Assembly: GCA_028023455.1 (NCBI GenBank)
Contig: JAQFVV010000021.1
Location: 682,001 to 746,000, forward strand
Length of the DNA: 64,000 nucleotides
From: Epiperipatus broadwayi
Taxonomy: Eukaryota > Onychophora > Udeonychophora > Euonychophora > Peripatidae
Direction: 5' to 3'
Shown: positions 13,050-23,641 of the stretch, piece after piece
Position numbering within the stretch: the stretch's first letter is position 1
Layout of the letters: each line of letters starts with the position of its first letter
The notes under the pieces: model-generated
What the model saw: only the letters and a program-made list of their open reading frames with translations
Databases searched by the model: none
What the model was told of the DNA's origin: nothing
Made by a program: the position numbers and the translations under genes

Positions 13050-13525
13050 ATTATAAGTCGAGTAACTCCTCAGAGCATGTGTTTTAAAATCTCTGTGCAC
13101 TCTCTCATGAGGGAGCAATTTTAAAAGCATAAGTGCATGCTTATTCTTAGGGTTTATTTTTTATATAATCCAGTCTTTCCTTATCATACTTAAAACAGAA
13201 CTTTAATCTATTGGTGGCTGAATTATAATCTATCAATTGGTACAAATTTACTAAATCTATCACAGGAGAAGAATTCAATTTCATTTTCAAACATCTGCAA
13301 TTAAACACAAAGTGATGGGTTTAATAACTTTGTACAACTCAATTGGTAGATTATAATTCAGGCACCCAATAGATTAAAGCTCTGATTTAAGCATAGAGAG
13401 GAAATAATGGTTTATATAGAAAATAAACCTTAAGTATAAGCTTACATTAAAGCCAATCCTCATGGGAGAGTGCAGAGAAATTTTAAAGTGCATGCTCTGA
13501 GTAGTTACTCCTGACTTATAATATT
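13050..13525. mobile_element. Foldback element, about 475 bp
   Basis: Long imperfect arms of about 190 bp: the left arm runs from ATTATAAGTCGAGTAACTCC to about 13250, the right arm from about 13335 to GGAGTTACTACTC-like sequence (reverse complement) and ATAAGTC near 13522. Both arms carry AATCTATTGGTGGCTGAATT-like sequence and the motif for AGAGCATG. The centre is about 13290. No open frame and no clear target duplication. Superfamily not assigned. Confidence 0.75.
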
Positions 13526-13604
13526 ATGTATGTATGTGTCTTATATAAGTAACAGTTTATAACATAATATTTTATATAAATAAAATTTGTCTACCTTATT
13601 TGAT

Positions 13605-13768
13605 ATATTTTATAGTAAAAAAAATATTATATAGCATACAATCTGACATTTTGGCTGTCCAGCAGTCTTCTACAGAGATAGACTTGAATATTTCTGAGGA
13701 AGTCTGTGGGATAGTCAAAATATCAGATTATGTGTATATAATATATAAAAAATTGCTATAAAGTATTT
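13605..13768. mobile_element. PLE-type terminal palindrome with hammerhead-like cores
   Basis: Two arms of about 70 bp, 13605-13675 and 13692-13768, are imperfect reverse complements. The plus arm has CTGAGGAAGTCT, a short loop region, then AGTCAAAATATCAGATT. The minus arm has CTGTAGAAGACTGC, then CAGCCAAAATGTCAGATT. Both resemble a decayed hammerhead core (CUGANGA, stem II, GAAA). The motif is known from the terminal repeats of Penelope-like elements. No coding part remains. Confidence 0.5.
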
Positions 13769-13896
13769 GAATTGTGTTATTATAAATATCATATTGAGAA
13801 ATGAAAATAACCGCTAAGCATGATATGTTTTATCCAGTTTTATCATGTAAGTACTTTTTATTTTAAAAATATTATTAATTATAAAAATGAAATATA

Positions 13897-14847
13897 CCAT
13901 ATTTGCCAGCATATAGGATACACCTTTTCACCTTCAAAATATTCTAAAAGATGGGAAGTATTTTATGCACCAGTAATGAAAATTATGAGTTGAAATTTCA
14001 GTTAGTTTAAAAATTCTGATTTATATATATATTTGTAAACATTTATCCTAAGGGCTGGATGGATGAAGGTGGGATGAAGATGTGGATAGACATTGTGTGG
14101 TCTAAGCATCCTGGTGGAGTGTTGAAGATCCCTTCCTTGTTAGTATGGGATCAGTTTCAGAATAACAGAACAGAAGCTGTAAAAAATAAATCAACTAATT
14201 GAAAACTCAATTAGATGTAATTCTATGAGCCAGCTTCAACTATTAGATGTCTGCATTAATAAACCATTTAAAGGATTTATGAAGGAGAGATGGAACTGTT
14301 GGATGCAGTCTACAGATTTTAAAGTGACACCATGTGGAAGAAAGAAGAGACCTAGCATTTCACAGTTTGTGAATGGGTTAAAATATCATGGGGTGCTGTG
14401 AAATGTGAGACAGTTGTAAAGTCATTTAAGAAGTGTGGAATTGGTAACTCAATGATATAAAGGACGATTTGTTATACAAAGACTCAGTTTCTGAAGAAAA
14501 GAGGTTTCAAGTGCTTCTTCATTTAGCTCTGGAGATGAGTTTTTGGATTTTGAGGATGAAGATTTAAAGGTATGTAACTACAGTGTCCCTTAGTTTAAAT
14601 TTTTTGTAGACACAACTAATAAAATTAATACAGTTAAATTATTATGGAAATTCATGAAAAAATATAGAAATTTTTTATTTTTTCTTTAAAATGTGTATAA
14701 AAAATTAGCGTTGGTGGGCTAGCGGTTAGCGTAGCTGCCTTCCAAGCAGCAAGCCCGGGATCGCATCCTGGGCAATGCAATAGACATATGAAAAAAAAAG
14801 TGGGTGCATCTTATTCTCCACTGCATTCTATATGCTGATAAATATAA
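13897..14847 (+). pseudogene. Decayed pogo/Tigger-family DNA transposon
   Basis: The element keeps the C-terminal half of a pogo/Tigger-type (DDE_1, CENP-B-like) transposase with stops and at least one frameshift. Frame 1 from about 14053 reads GWMDEGGMKMWID, then PSLLVWDQF, matching the family's second catalytic region. After a shift, about 14240 onward reads LLDVCINKPFKGFMKERW, which carries the third catalytic Asp in LDV, then KRPSISQFVNGLK. The acidic tail SSGDEFLDFEDED is typical of the family. The N-terminal helix-turn-helix and the first catalytic Asp are absent. Termini look inverted: ATTTGCCAGCATATAGGATA at about 13904 versus a degenerate reverse complement ending about 14847. A tRNA-Gly SINE has inserted near the 3' end. 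The element is dead. Confidence 0.8.
14708..14799 (+). mobile_element. tRNA-Gly-derived SINE nested in pogo relic
   Basis: Reads GCGTTGGTGGGCTAGCGGTT, then CTGCCTTCCAAGCAG (Gly-UCC anticodon arm), a degraded box B GGGATCGCATCC, and ends GACATATG with nine A residues. It lacks the CAAG leader of other copies. The mutated box B and added tail argue against a functional tRNA-Gly gene. Its position between pogo coding sequence and the pogo terminus shows it inserted after the pogo element. Confidence 0.85.
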
Positions 14848-15647
14848 GTATTTTATATTTATTAAGTAAATTATTGAAATAAATGAAATTTGAAATAGAA
14901 TCCTACTGTTTTGGATAACCAAGTGACTGAAAGAAAAGGTTTTATTCTTTGATTGTATATTTTTTCTTGGTACAAAAGTGAAATTAAAATATAGATAAAT
15001 TGTTAAATAAGACAACCCATTCTGAATAAATTCCTAGTACATAATAGTCTCAGTCTGATTCAGAACCACAAAAAAAAACAACCCCAGAACAAATACGAAC
15101 TGTACCTGTCTGGTCCATAACTGAAATGGGTTCGAAAAGATTAAACGTAAATAAGTTGTAGTTAAAATGCATTGAAAACGTTAGTGTTCTATCTATAATA
15201 TAAATTTTATATTTTACTTCCAAGTTACTATAAAGGTATTTTTTTAATGCTATATAGAGTCTTTATTTTTGTATACAGTATTGTAAAGTTTAGTTTTTTA
15301 TTATTGTTATTTAATAAAGAATTTTTGTGTATTTTCAAGCCTAGTTTCTTTCTATTATTATTATAAAGAATTTGTATGTAATCAGATTAAAATTCAATTA
15401 CATGTTTATATTTCTTTTATGTTGATGCAAACAATATAATTCTCTTTCTTTATATATAATAAATAATACTTCCAAAGGTCAAATTTCAATCCTAAAAATT
15501 GTTCATAATATTGACTTTCTTATAAAATTTAAAATAATTAATCTTAAACAAAATTGAAATAGACAACTGAAAATGAAAAATTATTTAACGCATCAAACCA
15601 GAATTACCAATTATTACGACCTTTTTTGAATTATATTACAATAAAGT
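14848..15647. other. AT-rich DNA, no gene seen
   Basis: No coding, RNA or mobile-element signal recognised. Confidence 0.4.
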
Positions 15648-16486
15648 GGGCTTTGAGCATTCCATCATCAGATTTTCAACGAAATGGACGACTGAAGAAT
15701 TGTAGCGTGGAGTGGTTTGAAGCCTGCCCATTAAAGTATGAAGATTGACTATCTTAATATAAGCTGAGCTTTGATTGTAAATATGTGTGGAGATGATAAT
15801 CTGGACCAACTGGCGAGTGCTGGTTTAGCACGAAATAATTTTATTTGTGATTATTTATCTTTTTGATATAGTGTATGATCAAGTGTTTCAGCAGTATGAA
15901 ATAGCATGGATGGTTGAGGGTCGTGTGAAAGTCTGAGTTCAAAGATATATAAGTGCAGGTATGAAAAGCCTGTACTGTAGAAAAAAATTATATTTCAAAA
16001 TAAAGGGTTGTAAGGTCTGACCATCCCTTGTATATGTATGTAAATGGATTATATCCTACATGAGGAGTCAGAGTGACTTGTGGTCAACATGGGTAGGATG
16101 AGAGGATTGGCACTAACATGGGCTTTGAGCATTCCATCATCAGACTTTCAATAAAATGGATAGCTGAAGAGTTGTGGGGTGGAGTGGTATAAAGCCTGTC
16201 CATTAAAGTATGAACATTGGCTATCTTAATATAAACTGAGCTTTGATTGTATATATGTATGGAGATGATAATCTGGACCAACTGATGAGTGCTGGTTTAG
16301 CACGAAATACTTTTATTGGTGATTAATTATCTTTTCAACATGTGTGTGATCAAGCGTTTCAGCAATATGAGATAACATGGATGGTTGAGGGTCATGTGAA
16401 AGTTTGAGTTCAAACCCCTATATATTACATATATAAGTGCAGATATATAAAAGCCTGTACTGTAGAAAAAATCATATTTCAAAATA
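15648..16486 (+). repeat. Duplicated 360-bp tRNA-like element, 472-bp period
   Basis: Copy 1 is about 15648-16009 and copy 2 about 16120-16486. Both start GGGCTTTGAGCATTCCATCA and end near GTACTGTAGAAAAAA. Each contains a tRNA-like 3' half, GTGTGAAAGTCTGAGTTCAAA, whose GAGTTCAAA is box-B-like, followed by an A-rich tail. A third, partial and more diverged copy lies at 16738-16830, and a related tRNA-like segment at 28182-28322. Copies differ by roughly 10%. The presence of the pol III-like box and A-tail suggests a SINE dimerised or tandemly duplicated with flanking DNA. Confidence 0.75.
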
Positions 16487-16737
16487 AACACATAAATAAT
16501 ATAAAAATAAATAAACATAGAAACTTATTGCAATCACTTTCTTTCAATTTATAAAACAATCTAATGAATAATATTTCTGTAATGTAATTTTAACTACACC
16601 ACTTTTACACAAGATAAGGGACAGGTTTCTATATATTTTTAATACCTTGTGGAATGGTGTAGTCATAAACACATGACTAAAGACATCAAAAAGATGTATG
16701 ATCCCCATAATGAACATTTTTGTCTGAACCAGCACTA

Positions 16738-16830
16738 TCAGATTGTGATGTGTGCCAACTGATGAGTGCTAGTTCAGCATGAAATATGTATTTTGGGGAT
16801 TATACATCTTTCTCCATAGGTATTTAGCCA
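16738..16830 (+). repeat. Partial third copy of the 472-bp-period element
   Basis: GCCAACTGATGAGTGCTAGT with the following AGCATGAAATA and TTATACATCTTT aligns to the middle of the copies at 15648 and 16120. Both flanking parts are missing or too diverged to see. Confidence 0.55.
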
Positions 16831-17273
16831 TATGTTTATGATTACACTCCATAAGAGATTAAAAATAGATAGAAACCATTGCCTATCCTCGCATGAGAGT
16901 GGTGTAGTGAAAATTACACTAGACAAATATTATTCATTAAATGGATAATCTCTAGTCTAATGAATGACTAATAAAAGTTATTAATTAACAAAACAATCAA
17001 CTTCAAGTGTCTAAAATTTATATGTACCCACCTTATGGAAAGACCCTCATTTTTATAATAGTTTATTTTAATTTGCTGCTATAACAAATTTCAATTATGC
17101 ATGGTATTACTGTGGAGCCACAAATTATGGAATATCAAACTACACACATTCAGTTATAAGTTAAACAAAACTAAATATAAATATGGTATTAAAGTTTAGA
17201 TATTTAGAATAGCATAACCTTTAATCTTGAACTTCTTCTTTCTTTTAAAAAATAGTCAGTATAAACAATATTC
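16831..17273. repeat. AT-rich DNA with one interspersed-repeat fragment
   Basis: Contains GTACCCACCTTATGGAAAGA at about 17025, a fragment of the repeat family seen at 18403 and 36744. Nothing else is recognised. Confidence 0.45.
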
Positions 17274-18060
17274 ATCAAAATATAAAATCACAAACCAATT
17301 TTCTTTAAAAAACTTGTTTTTTTTTTTTTTATTATGACTATATGAAATTAATATCAAGAGCAACGTTTCGACTATTTACTTCCTTATAGTCTTTTTCAAG
17401 CCACTAAAATATAAAAAATAATAAAACAAATAAAATAAAACATAATACAATCATTAAACTCTACATATATTTCAAATCTTCTCAATACAAAAAAAACATA
17501 AATTTAATATAAAACATTAGAACATTACCTTCCTCTATTTAAAACAACCTACAATTTAAACTTCTATTTAAAACACTCTGTTTAAATTATATTTAGATAA
17601 AATATCTCAAAAACCAGTCCCATCACCCACAACAATCAATTAGTTTTTTTCTTTTATTCCTATATTGTTTAAATTCCCTACTATAAAAAAATTTTTCTTT
17701 TTTTAAAACTTACTTTATAATTACTGGTTTTTGAGATATTTTATCTAAATATAATTTAAACAGAGTGTTTTAAATAGAAGTTTAAATTGTAGGTTGTTTT
17801 AAATAGCGGAAGGTAATGTTCTAATGTTTTATATTAAATTTATGTTTTTGTATTGAGAAGATTTGAAATATATGTAGAGTTTAATGATTGTATTATGTTT
17901 TATTTTATTTGTTTTATTATTTTTTATATTTTAGTGGCTTGAAAAAGACTATAAGGAAGTAAATAGTCGAAACGTTGCTCTTGATATTAATTTCATATAG
18001 TCATAATAAAAAAAAAACAAGTTTTTTAAAGAAAATTGGTTTGTGATTTTATATTTTGAT
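17274..18060. mobile_element. 0.8-kb PLE-type palindrome, arms about 340 bp
   Basis: Arms 17274-17618 and 17723-18060 are almost perfect reverse complements around a spacer of about 104 bp. Near its outer end each arm carries the Penelope-like terminal signature. On the plus strand this is CTTGAAAAAGACTAT, a loop, ATAGTCGAAACGTTGC: a 6-bp stem II (GACTAT/ATAGTC) followed by GAAAC. The 5' CUGANGA box is degraded to CUUGAAAAA, so self-cleavage is unlikely. No coding sequence is left. High arm identity indicates a recent inversion or gene conversion between arms. Confidence 0.75.
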
Positions 18061-18085
18061 AATAAATATGGTACTATAACATCTA

Positions 18086-18196
18086 TTTTTTCCATATGTC
18101 ATAGCATCAGCCAGGAGGCGAACCTGCAACAACCATCTGCATCCAACTGCTTGCTCACAAGGTGGATGTGCTGACCTTTTGGTTAACAATGCTTGA
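18086..18196 (-). mobile_element. tRNA-derived SINE, second subfamily (minus)
   Basis: On the minus strand it starts GTCAAGCATTGTTAACCAAA and ends ATGCTATGACATATGG plus A-run, matching the copies at 10153 and 34042. The B-box region reads GCAGGTTCGCCTCC. The target duplication could not be identified with confidence. It lies immediately beyond the palindrome ending at 18060. Confidence 0.8.
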
Positions 18197-18402
18197 CTTT
18201 ATTCTCTCACTAAATATCATATTTTTGGACATGAGTTTATGTATTGCAGTCACAATTTCTTCATGATTTAAGTACTATACCTACCCAGTACTGTACAGTA
18301 TTTAAAAGCACATGTACTGATTTTTACCTAGCATTTTTTCCTTCAAAAGGTTTTACTCCATATATTATTTATAAAATACCATTTTTTTTTTTTTAAATTT
18401 AG

Positions 18403-18925
18403 AAATGTACCCAGCCTATGGAAAGGCCATCATTTTTGTAATAGTTTTTTTTAATTGGTCATTTAAAAATTTTTTTTTTTTTGCTTTGCGGAATTACTCG
18501 GTAGTAAATGTAACTGACCTATGGAAAGATCATTGTTTTTGTAATAGTTTTTTTTTAATTGATTGGTTTAACACATTTTTTTTTGTTTTTTTGGAATTAC
18601 TTGCTTTGAATAAAATGCTCACATCAAATTAAGCCTTTTAAATATAAGGAAGAAATTACTCCCTCTGCATAAATCAGAATTACTTTTTTTACATAAAGTA
18701 TGCTTCATAATAAAAATTGGGGATTATTAAATATAATGGGTGAAATTACTTCCTTCACATAAAATGCTCATAATATAAATTACTGTTTAGTTAGCTATAG
18801 TTATTTATTTATAAAAATAAATTTATGAGTTTTTCAATTTTTCAGTTATGAATTTGACAGCATAATAGTTTTGTAATTGGCTGTGAATTTGACAGTATTA
18901 TGGACAAATATATTTGGAGAACAGA
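18403..18925 (+). repeat. Interspersed repeat, also at 36744-37860
   Basis: Begins GTACCCAGCCTATGGAAAGG, with the phrase repeated in modified form at about 18511 (GACCTATGGAAAGATC), each followed by TTTTTGTAATAGTTTTTTT. Downstream, ATAAAATGCTCATAATATAA and GTGAATTTGACAGTATTATG align to 37640-37790. Poly-T tracts and lack of coding sequence are typical of a non-autonomous repeat. Family unknown. Confidence 0.65.
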
Positions 18926-19671
18926 TAAAATAGGGATAAGATAATAAATAATAACTGCAATTAATGTAAATAAACAGTAAGTAAGTTATATTAGGCCAGT
19001 GTGTTGAACATGTAAGATTTGCAATAACTGGCTTCTATTCTCTACATGAAATAATAACAAACTGGTTATGTAACATTATACATATATTTAATGGTGAGCA
19101 AATGTTAAATGTTTTAAACACCCATTGCAGCTGTTTAGATAAAGTACAGGTATAGTGTGGAAAGTCTTGGATTTCATGTAGTTAGTAAAGGTAAATAATC
19201 TTAAAACTTTTGTGCACCAAAATTTATGTAATGATATGAAGAATCTGTAAATCACAAATATTGTAGAAAACATAGAAGCCTATTATCATGCAGTTGTCGA
19301 ATAATGGTTGAAGATTAAAATAGTGATATCATTATTAATATATATAGTTTATTGTCCTCACACACATATATATATATATTAATGGAAAATTTTTGGTTAG
19401 TGCTTGTAATTAAAAAAGTGAGTTTATTTAAATTTTACATATAGTAATATATTTATTTTCCAATTTTAATAATAGATATTAGTTTAAATTTGTTTAATTA
19501 TATTTTTTTATATATTCTAAACAAACTGAATAATTAAAAATCGAAGTAAATTATCATTATTAATATTACCGTAATCTTCACATTATCTCACATAATATAA
19601 TATATATCACATTATCTCACATAATATAATAAATTTCATTGCGTAAATGCTATACTGAAATAAATATCCAA
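18926..19671. other. AT-rich DNA, no gene seen
   Basis: Only simple sequence. A 25-bp phrase, CATTATCTCACATAATATAA, is duplicated at 19581 and 19610. Confidence 0.4.
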
Positions 19672-20118
19672 ATATCAAATCTCCACCAACGTTAAGAAAT
19701 TCAGCATCATCCTCTGTGAAATAAATATATAAATATATTAGAGTTCGTATTTCAAAATAGCCAACACTAAAAGCACCTCTTTGAAACTATATGCTATTAA
19801 ATCTTAAATATGGAAACACAAACTAATTCAGGCAAAGAGTGTGTTAGTTTTGTTTCAAAAATTAAAATGACTAATGTCTAGTCTGTCTTTGTATAATCAT
19901 AGTTAATTATGTTTGTTTAGAAGCAATTTAAAATCCTTGCGTATTTGAATTTCATGCACTTTGTTTGAATTACTTTGTGTTTCAATATTTAAGATCTAAT
20001 AGCATATAATTTCAAAGAGGTACTTTTTTGTACTGGCAATTTTGAAATACGCACTCTAATATATTTACTTCACAGAGGGCATTGCTGAATTACTTAACAT
20101 GGGTGGTGATTTGATATT
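19672..20118. mobile_element. Foldback element, 447 bp
   Basis: Arms of about 155 bp: the left starts ATATCAAATCTCCACC and the right is its reverse complement, ending GGTGGTGATTTGATAT. Pairing includes CCTCTGTGAAATAAATATAT and CACCTCTTTGAAACTATATG. The middle is unpaired and non-coding. A diverged end of the same family is at 56107-56150. Superfamily not assigned. Confidence 0.75.
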
Positions 20119-20444
20119 AATTTTTAAGGAAGGGAAAAACTCTTAAAAATTTTAATATATAATAACCAATACATTCATATAGATACACTGAGCAATGTAT
20201 TCACCCAAAAGAGCATCAATTTAACATTATTAAATACAAAATCTTAAATGCCATACCTCGCTGTAATTAGTCACAACTACTCATAAATAAATATGGCTAT
20301 TTAAACTCCAAAAAAGATAACAGAAAATACAAAGATCAATCATAATAAAAATTAGTTTGTGGTAAGTATGCAAACCAATCTACAAACACAAATATGTTCA
20401 CATATAGAACATACTAGTCCATTAATCCATTTGTATGATATTTA
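20119..20444. other. AT-rich DNA, no gene seen
   Basis: No feature recognised. Confidence 0.4.
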
Positions 20445-21345
20445 TATATAATCTAAATCAGATTGAAACAAAAAACTAATTATAATTATAATTCTTTAAT
20501 TATCAAACTGGATTTCATCTCTTATTGAGACCATTTTAAGATATAAAGTTTTATATATAACATGTCATGTGATGCACTATGGCTTCTTCTTTCTCAGAAT
20601 CAGAATCTCTCAGCCACTATGCCCTGAGAATCCTATTAGCCATCTTCCCTTTTCATTCCCACTTTAAGTTTTTTCCATATTCTTCTGTATCCTGCTCCAT
20701 CCCATTTCCACAACATCATCTATGTCACTCCATGGCCTGTATATCTAGATCCCTTTATCTTTTTTCCAAACCCAGCATAAAGACCAAGAATCTTCCACAA
20801 ATTTATTATTTGTACCTTTTCTGCTTTTAAGCGTTTACTTTCAATTAACAGATGCCTAATATTTTCCATTCCTTTCTTATATAACTTGCAGACTAAATCA
20901 CTCACATTTCTCCATTTATGTTTATATTCTCTTATTGCTAAAGATCACCAATTAATTACACTCACCCCACCTATTGGTCATTATTCACTTTAAACAATAT
21001 TATTAACATTATGCATATAAATTTATAAATAAATAAACAAAAAATAAACTACATAATCTTTAAAACTATACAAATATATATCTATATTTTTATATACTTA
21101 TATAAATAAATATATAATTTGATCCCCCACCTCCTTTATTTATAATTTGATTTATTCATAGATTTATATGTATAATGTTAATGGTATTGTTAAAGATGAA
21201 AAATGACACATAGGTGGAGTGAGGATAATTAATTGGACATATGATTTATAAAACTTTATATCTTGAAAAGGTCTCAATAAAAGATGAAAGCTTATTTGAT
21301 AATTAAAGAATTATAATTATAAGTAGTTTGTTTCAATCTTATTTG
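20445..21345. mobile_element. Nested foldback element, about 900 bp
   Basis: The outer arms, about 20445-20560 and 21239-21345, are imperfect reverse complements sharing AATTATAATTATAATTCTTT. An inner pair also exists: ATTAATTACACTCACCCCAC near 20951 against GTGGAGTGAGGATAATTAAT near 21214. Pairing is therefore nested. The unpaired left-centre portion contains a possible LINE fragment on the minus strand (20579-20905). Termini and target duplication are not clear. Confidence 0.65.
20579..20905 (-). pseudogene. Possible LINE C-terminal zinc-knuckle fragment
   Basis: On the minus strand about 61 codons (20905 to 20720) read SDLVCKLYKKGMENIRHLLI, then ESKRLKAEK. The pattern C-x2-(C or Y)-x7-HLL-x2-(C or S)-x2-hydrophobic-x2-(E/K)R resembles the degenerate CCHC-like knuckle at the end of some non-LTR retrotransposon ORF2 proteins, with one Cys replaced by Tyr and another by Ser. 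Stops follow. The resemblance is weak and the segment could be chance. It sits inside a foldback element. Confidence 0.25.
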
Positions 21346-21494
21346 GACTGATTATTATATTATATGTGTATAACAACATTGGGGATAAATAATTTTGATA
21401 ATGAATATATGACCATTATATGTATATGATATTTAGTAGTGTTATCTTTTATATTCTTGTGCAGAAAGCATTTCTTTCCAGAATATTTCAACTT

Positions 21495-21854
21495 TCAAAC
21501 ATCACATGATCACTATTCTTTATGCTTATATGAGCTGTTTTTCATAGAGACAAAACTCTCTAAACAGTAGCACCACTCAGTGCAAACCAGAGTAATCCAT
21601 GGATGCATGAAAGTTCGTGCATAAAATCCCTATCTAGTGCCTACTCGTCCAATATCTCCAGATGTAAGATCTAGGTGCAGCAGTCTCAGATCCAAGACTC
21701 CTCACTGATGAAAGCCACAATCTAAAAACTAGCCTGGGGATATTGGATGAGTAAGTACTACCTAGGGATTTTACGCACAAACCTTTCTGCATCCATTGAT
21801 TACTTTGGTTTGCACTGAGTGATGCTTTTGTATGGAAAGTTTTGCCTCTATGAA
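21495..21854. mobile_element. Foldback element with 13-bp target duplication (long-TSD family)
   Basis: Flanked by exact 13-bp direct repeats AATATTTCAACTT at 21482-21494 and 21855-21867. The body starts near ATCACATGATCACTATTC, then has a long, near-complete foldback: AAAACTCTC at 21552 and GTTTTGCC near 21840, with GATGCATGAAAGTTC-type inner pairs and CTCCTCACTGATGAAAGCC in the loop. Members: here, 24240, 33572, 46832 and 62286. No coding sequence. Target duplications of 12-16 bp are longer than for usual TIR transposons. Confidence 0.8.
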
Positions 21855-21867
21855 AATATTTCAACTT

Positions 21868-22361
21868 CTTGTTCTATTATAATCATCCAATGTATCCTAT
21901 TCTCAGATATATTATCCAAATGAAGCATTCCATATTATACTTCTTTGGAATGTCTCTGAGATTAATTTTATAATAAGATGTACCTTTCACAAAAACAATG
22001 CTCAAATATATTATTAAATATTTTACTAAACAAAGTTATGCATAATTCCTTCATTTTACTTATCCAATCCAATGAAGATGTGATTTTAAAATAGACGATT
22101 CTATAATATTACATTCTGCATGTTGAAAAAACATATTGATTAGTCTTAACAATCTTGTTATTATATTCATGAAATTTTACAGAACGTTCTTAAATAAAAT
22201 TCATCTAAGGTCTTTAAGTTGGTCACAATATTTTTATAATATTTTAGCAAACATTTTATATATAAATAACCATTTTTTATATATTAAAAGTTTATAGAAT
22301 TATAACTTTAATTAAAATTTCTAGATATGGTTTAAATTCTGTATTTAACAGTGGTATTTTA
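21868..22361. other. AT-rich DNA, no gene seen
   Basis: No feature recognised. Confidence 0.4.
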
Positions 22362-22552
22362 ATATATATATATAAACAACATATTTTGCGAATTCATTCA
22401 TTTTAAAACATTTTTAAATATTAATATTTTGACGTTTCTACCTTTTATCACCTAGTGGATGACTTGTATGACCAAGTCGAAACGTCAGAATATTAATATT
22501 TAAAATTTTTTTTAACACGGATGAACCTGCAAAATATGTTGTTTATATATGC
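22362..22552. mobile_element. PLE-type terminal palindrome, 190 bp
   Basis: Arms 22362-22437 and 22480-22552 pair over about 75 bp, including TTAAATATTAATATTTTGAC. The central part on the plus strand reads GTGGATGACTTG, a loop, CAAGTCGAAACGTC: a 5-bp stem II (ACTTG/CAAGT) and GAAAC as in hammerhead ribozymes. The CUGAUGA box is altered to GUGGAUGA. The minus arm keeps GAAACGTC but has lost the stem. It lies only 36 bp from the next PLE palindrome. Confidence 0.6.
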
Positions 22553-22588
22553 AACCTGTGAAAATCTTTGTTTCAACATATATATATA

Positions 22589-23641
22589 TATAATTGAAAT
22601 AATAAATTTAACGGTTTACAAACTATTATACATAATCCTTAAATCCGCAGAAGTAATTTCCGTTAATTTCTTAAACCTGCCTCAACTGTTATTAAATTAA
22701 AAAAAAAAACAAAGCGGAAGCAAATGTCAACAATTCAAATCCCACAAACCTTGTATTTTAATGTTAGCACCGTCTATTTATTAACTGCATTTTATTCCTA
22801 TTTATAAAAATTGCTTCTTTAATTTTTCTTTTATTATGGTTTCTCTCTTCATGAAGAATTTTCACAATTTCAAAATCAAATTTAAATTCATATTTACATG
22901 TTTTTCATGATCAAAGAAAACTGAAGGAGACATTAAATCACCATTATTTTTACTTTTTACATGCTTATATAACAATTCATGCTCCCTCAATCTCTTCTCA
23001 ATACTGCACCTAGATTCACCTATATATGATAGCATACAATCACAAAAAATTTGATATATGACATTACTTTTCTGCTTGATAGGTATGACATCCTTAGAAT
23101 TATTGACTATATATTAGTCAATAATTCTAAGGATGTCATACCTGTTAAACAGAAAAGTAATATCATATATCAAATTTTTTGTGATTGTATGCTATCATAT
23201 ATAGGTGAATCTAGGTGCAGTATTGAGAAGAGATCGAGGGAGCATGAATTGGCATATAAGCATGTAAAAAGTAAAAATAATGGTGATTTAATGTCTCCTT
23301 CAGTTTTCTTTGGTCATGAAAAAAACATGTAAATATAAATTTTAATTTGATTTTGAAAATGTGAAAATTCTTTATGAAGAGAGAAACCATAATAATAAAA
23401 AAATTAAAGAGGCAATTTTTATAAATATGGATAATATGCAGTTAATAAAAAGACAAGCTGCTAACATTAAAATATGAGATTCGTGGAATTTGAATTGATG
23501 ATGTTTGCTTCTGCTTTGTTCTTTTTTTTTATTTAATGACAGTTGAGGAAGGTTTAAGAAATTAACCGAAAGTACTTTTGCAGATTTAAGGATTGTGTAT
23601 AATAGTTTGTAAACTGTTAAATTTATTATTTCAATTATAAT
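22589..23641. mobile_element. 1.05-kb head-to-head PLE palindrome with GIY-YIG ends
   Basis: Arms of about 520 bp mirror around 23115, where GACTATATATTAGTC forms the hinge. Both arms hold the same 5'-truncated Penelope-like 3' end, with coding strands pointing outward. The right (plus) arm encodes a GIY-YIG endonuclease fragment from about 23122: SNIIYQIFCDCMLSYIGES, then a basic helix with EKRSREHELAYKH. The stop is at about 23330, and a 3' UTR of about 300 bp follows. The left arm encodes the same on the minus strand, with more damage. The RT domain is missing from both. The arms differ by a few per cent. Head-to-head truncated pairs are compatible with template switching during target-primed reverse transcription, or with inversion. 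Confidence 0.85.
23122..23332 (+). pseudogene. PLE GIY-YIG endonuclease fragment
   Basis: About 70 codons with IIYQIFCDC, then YIGES and an EKRSREHE helix: the Cys-containing GIY-YIG fold found C-terminal to the RT in Penelope-like elements (IY = first half, YIGE = second half, then conserved R and H-E). It ends in a stop after VFFGHEKNM. The open frame can be read upstream to a Met at 23051, but those residues come from the other palindrome arm and are not part of the protein. There is no RT in frame, so it is inactive for retrotransposition. Confidence 0.75.

Noticed and set aside
14719-15015. 98-codon minus-strand open frame
   Set aside because: It is antisense to the SINE and the pogo terminus and reads as low-complexity hydrophobic residues.
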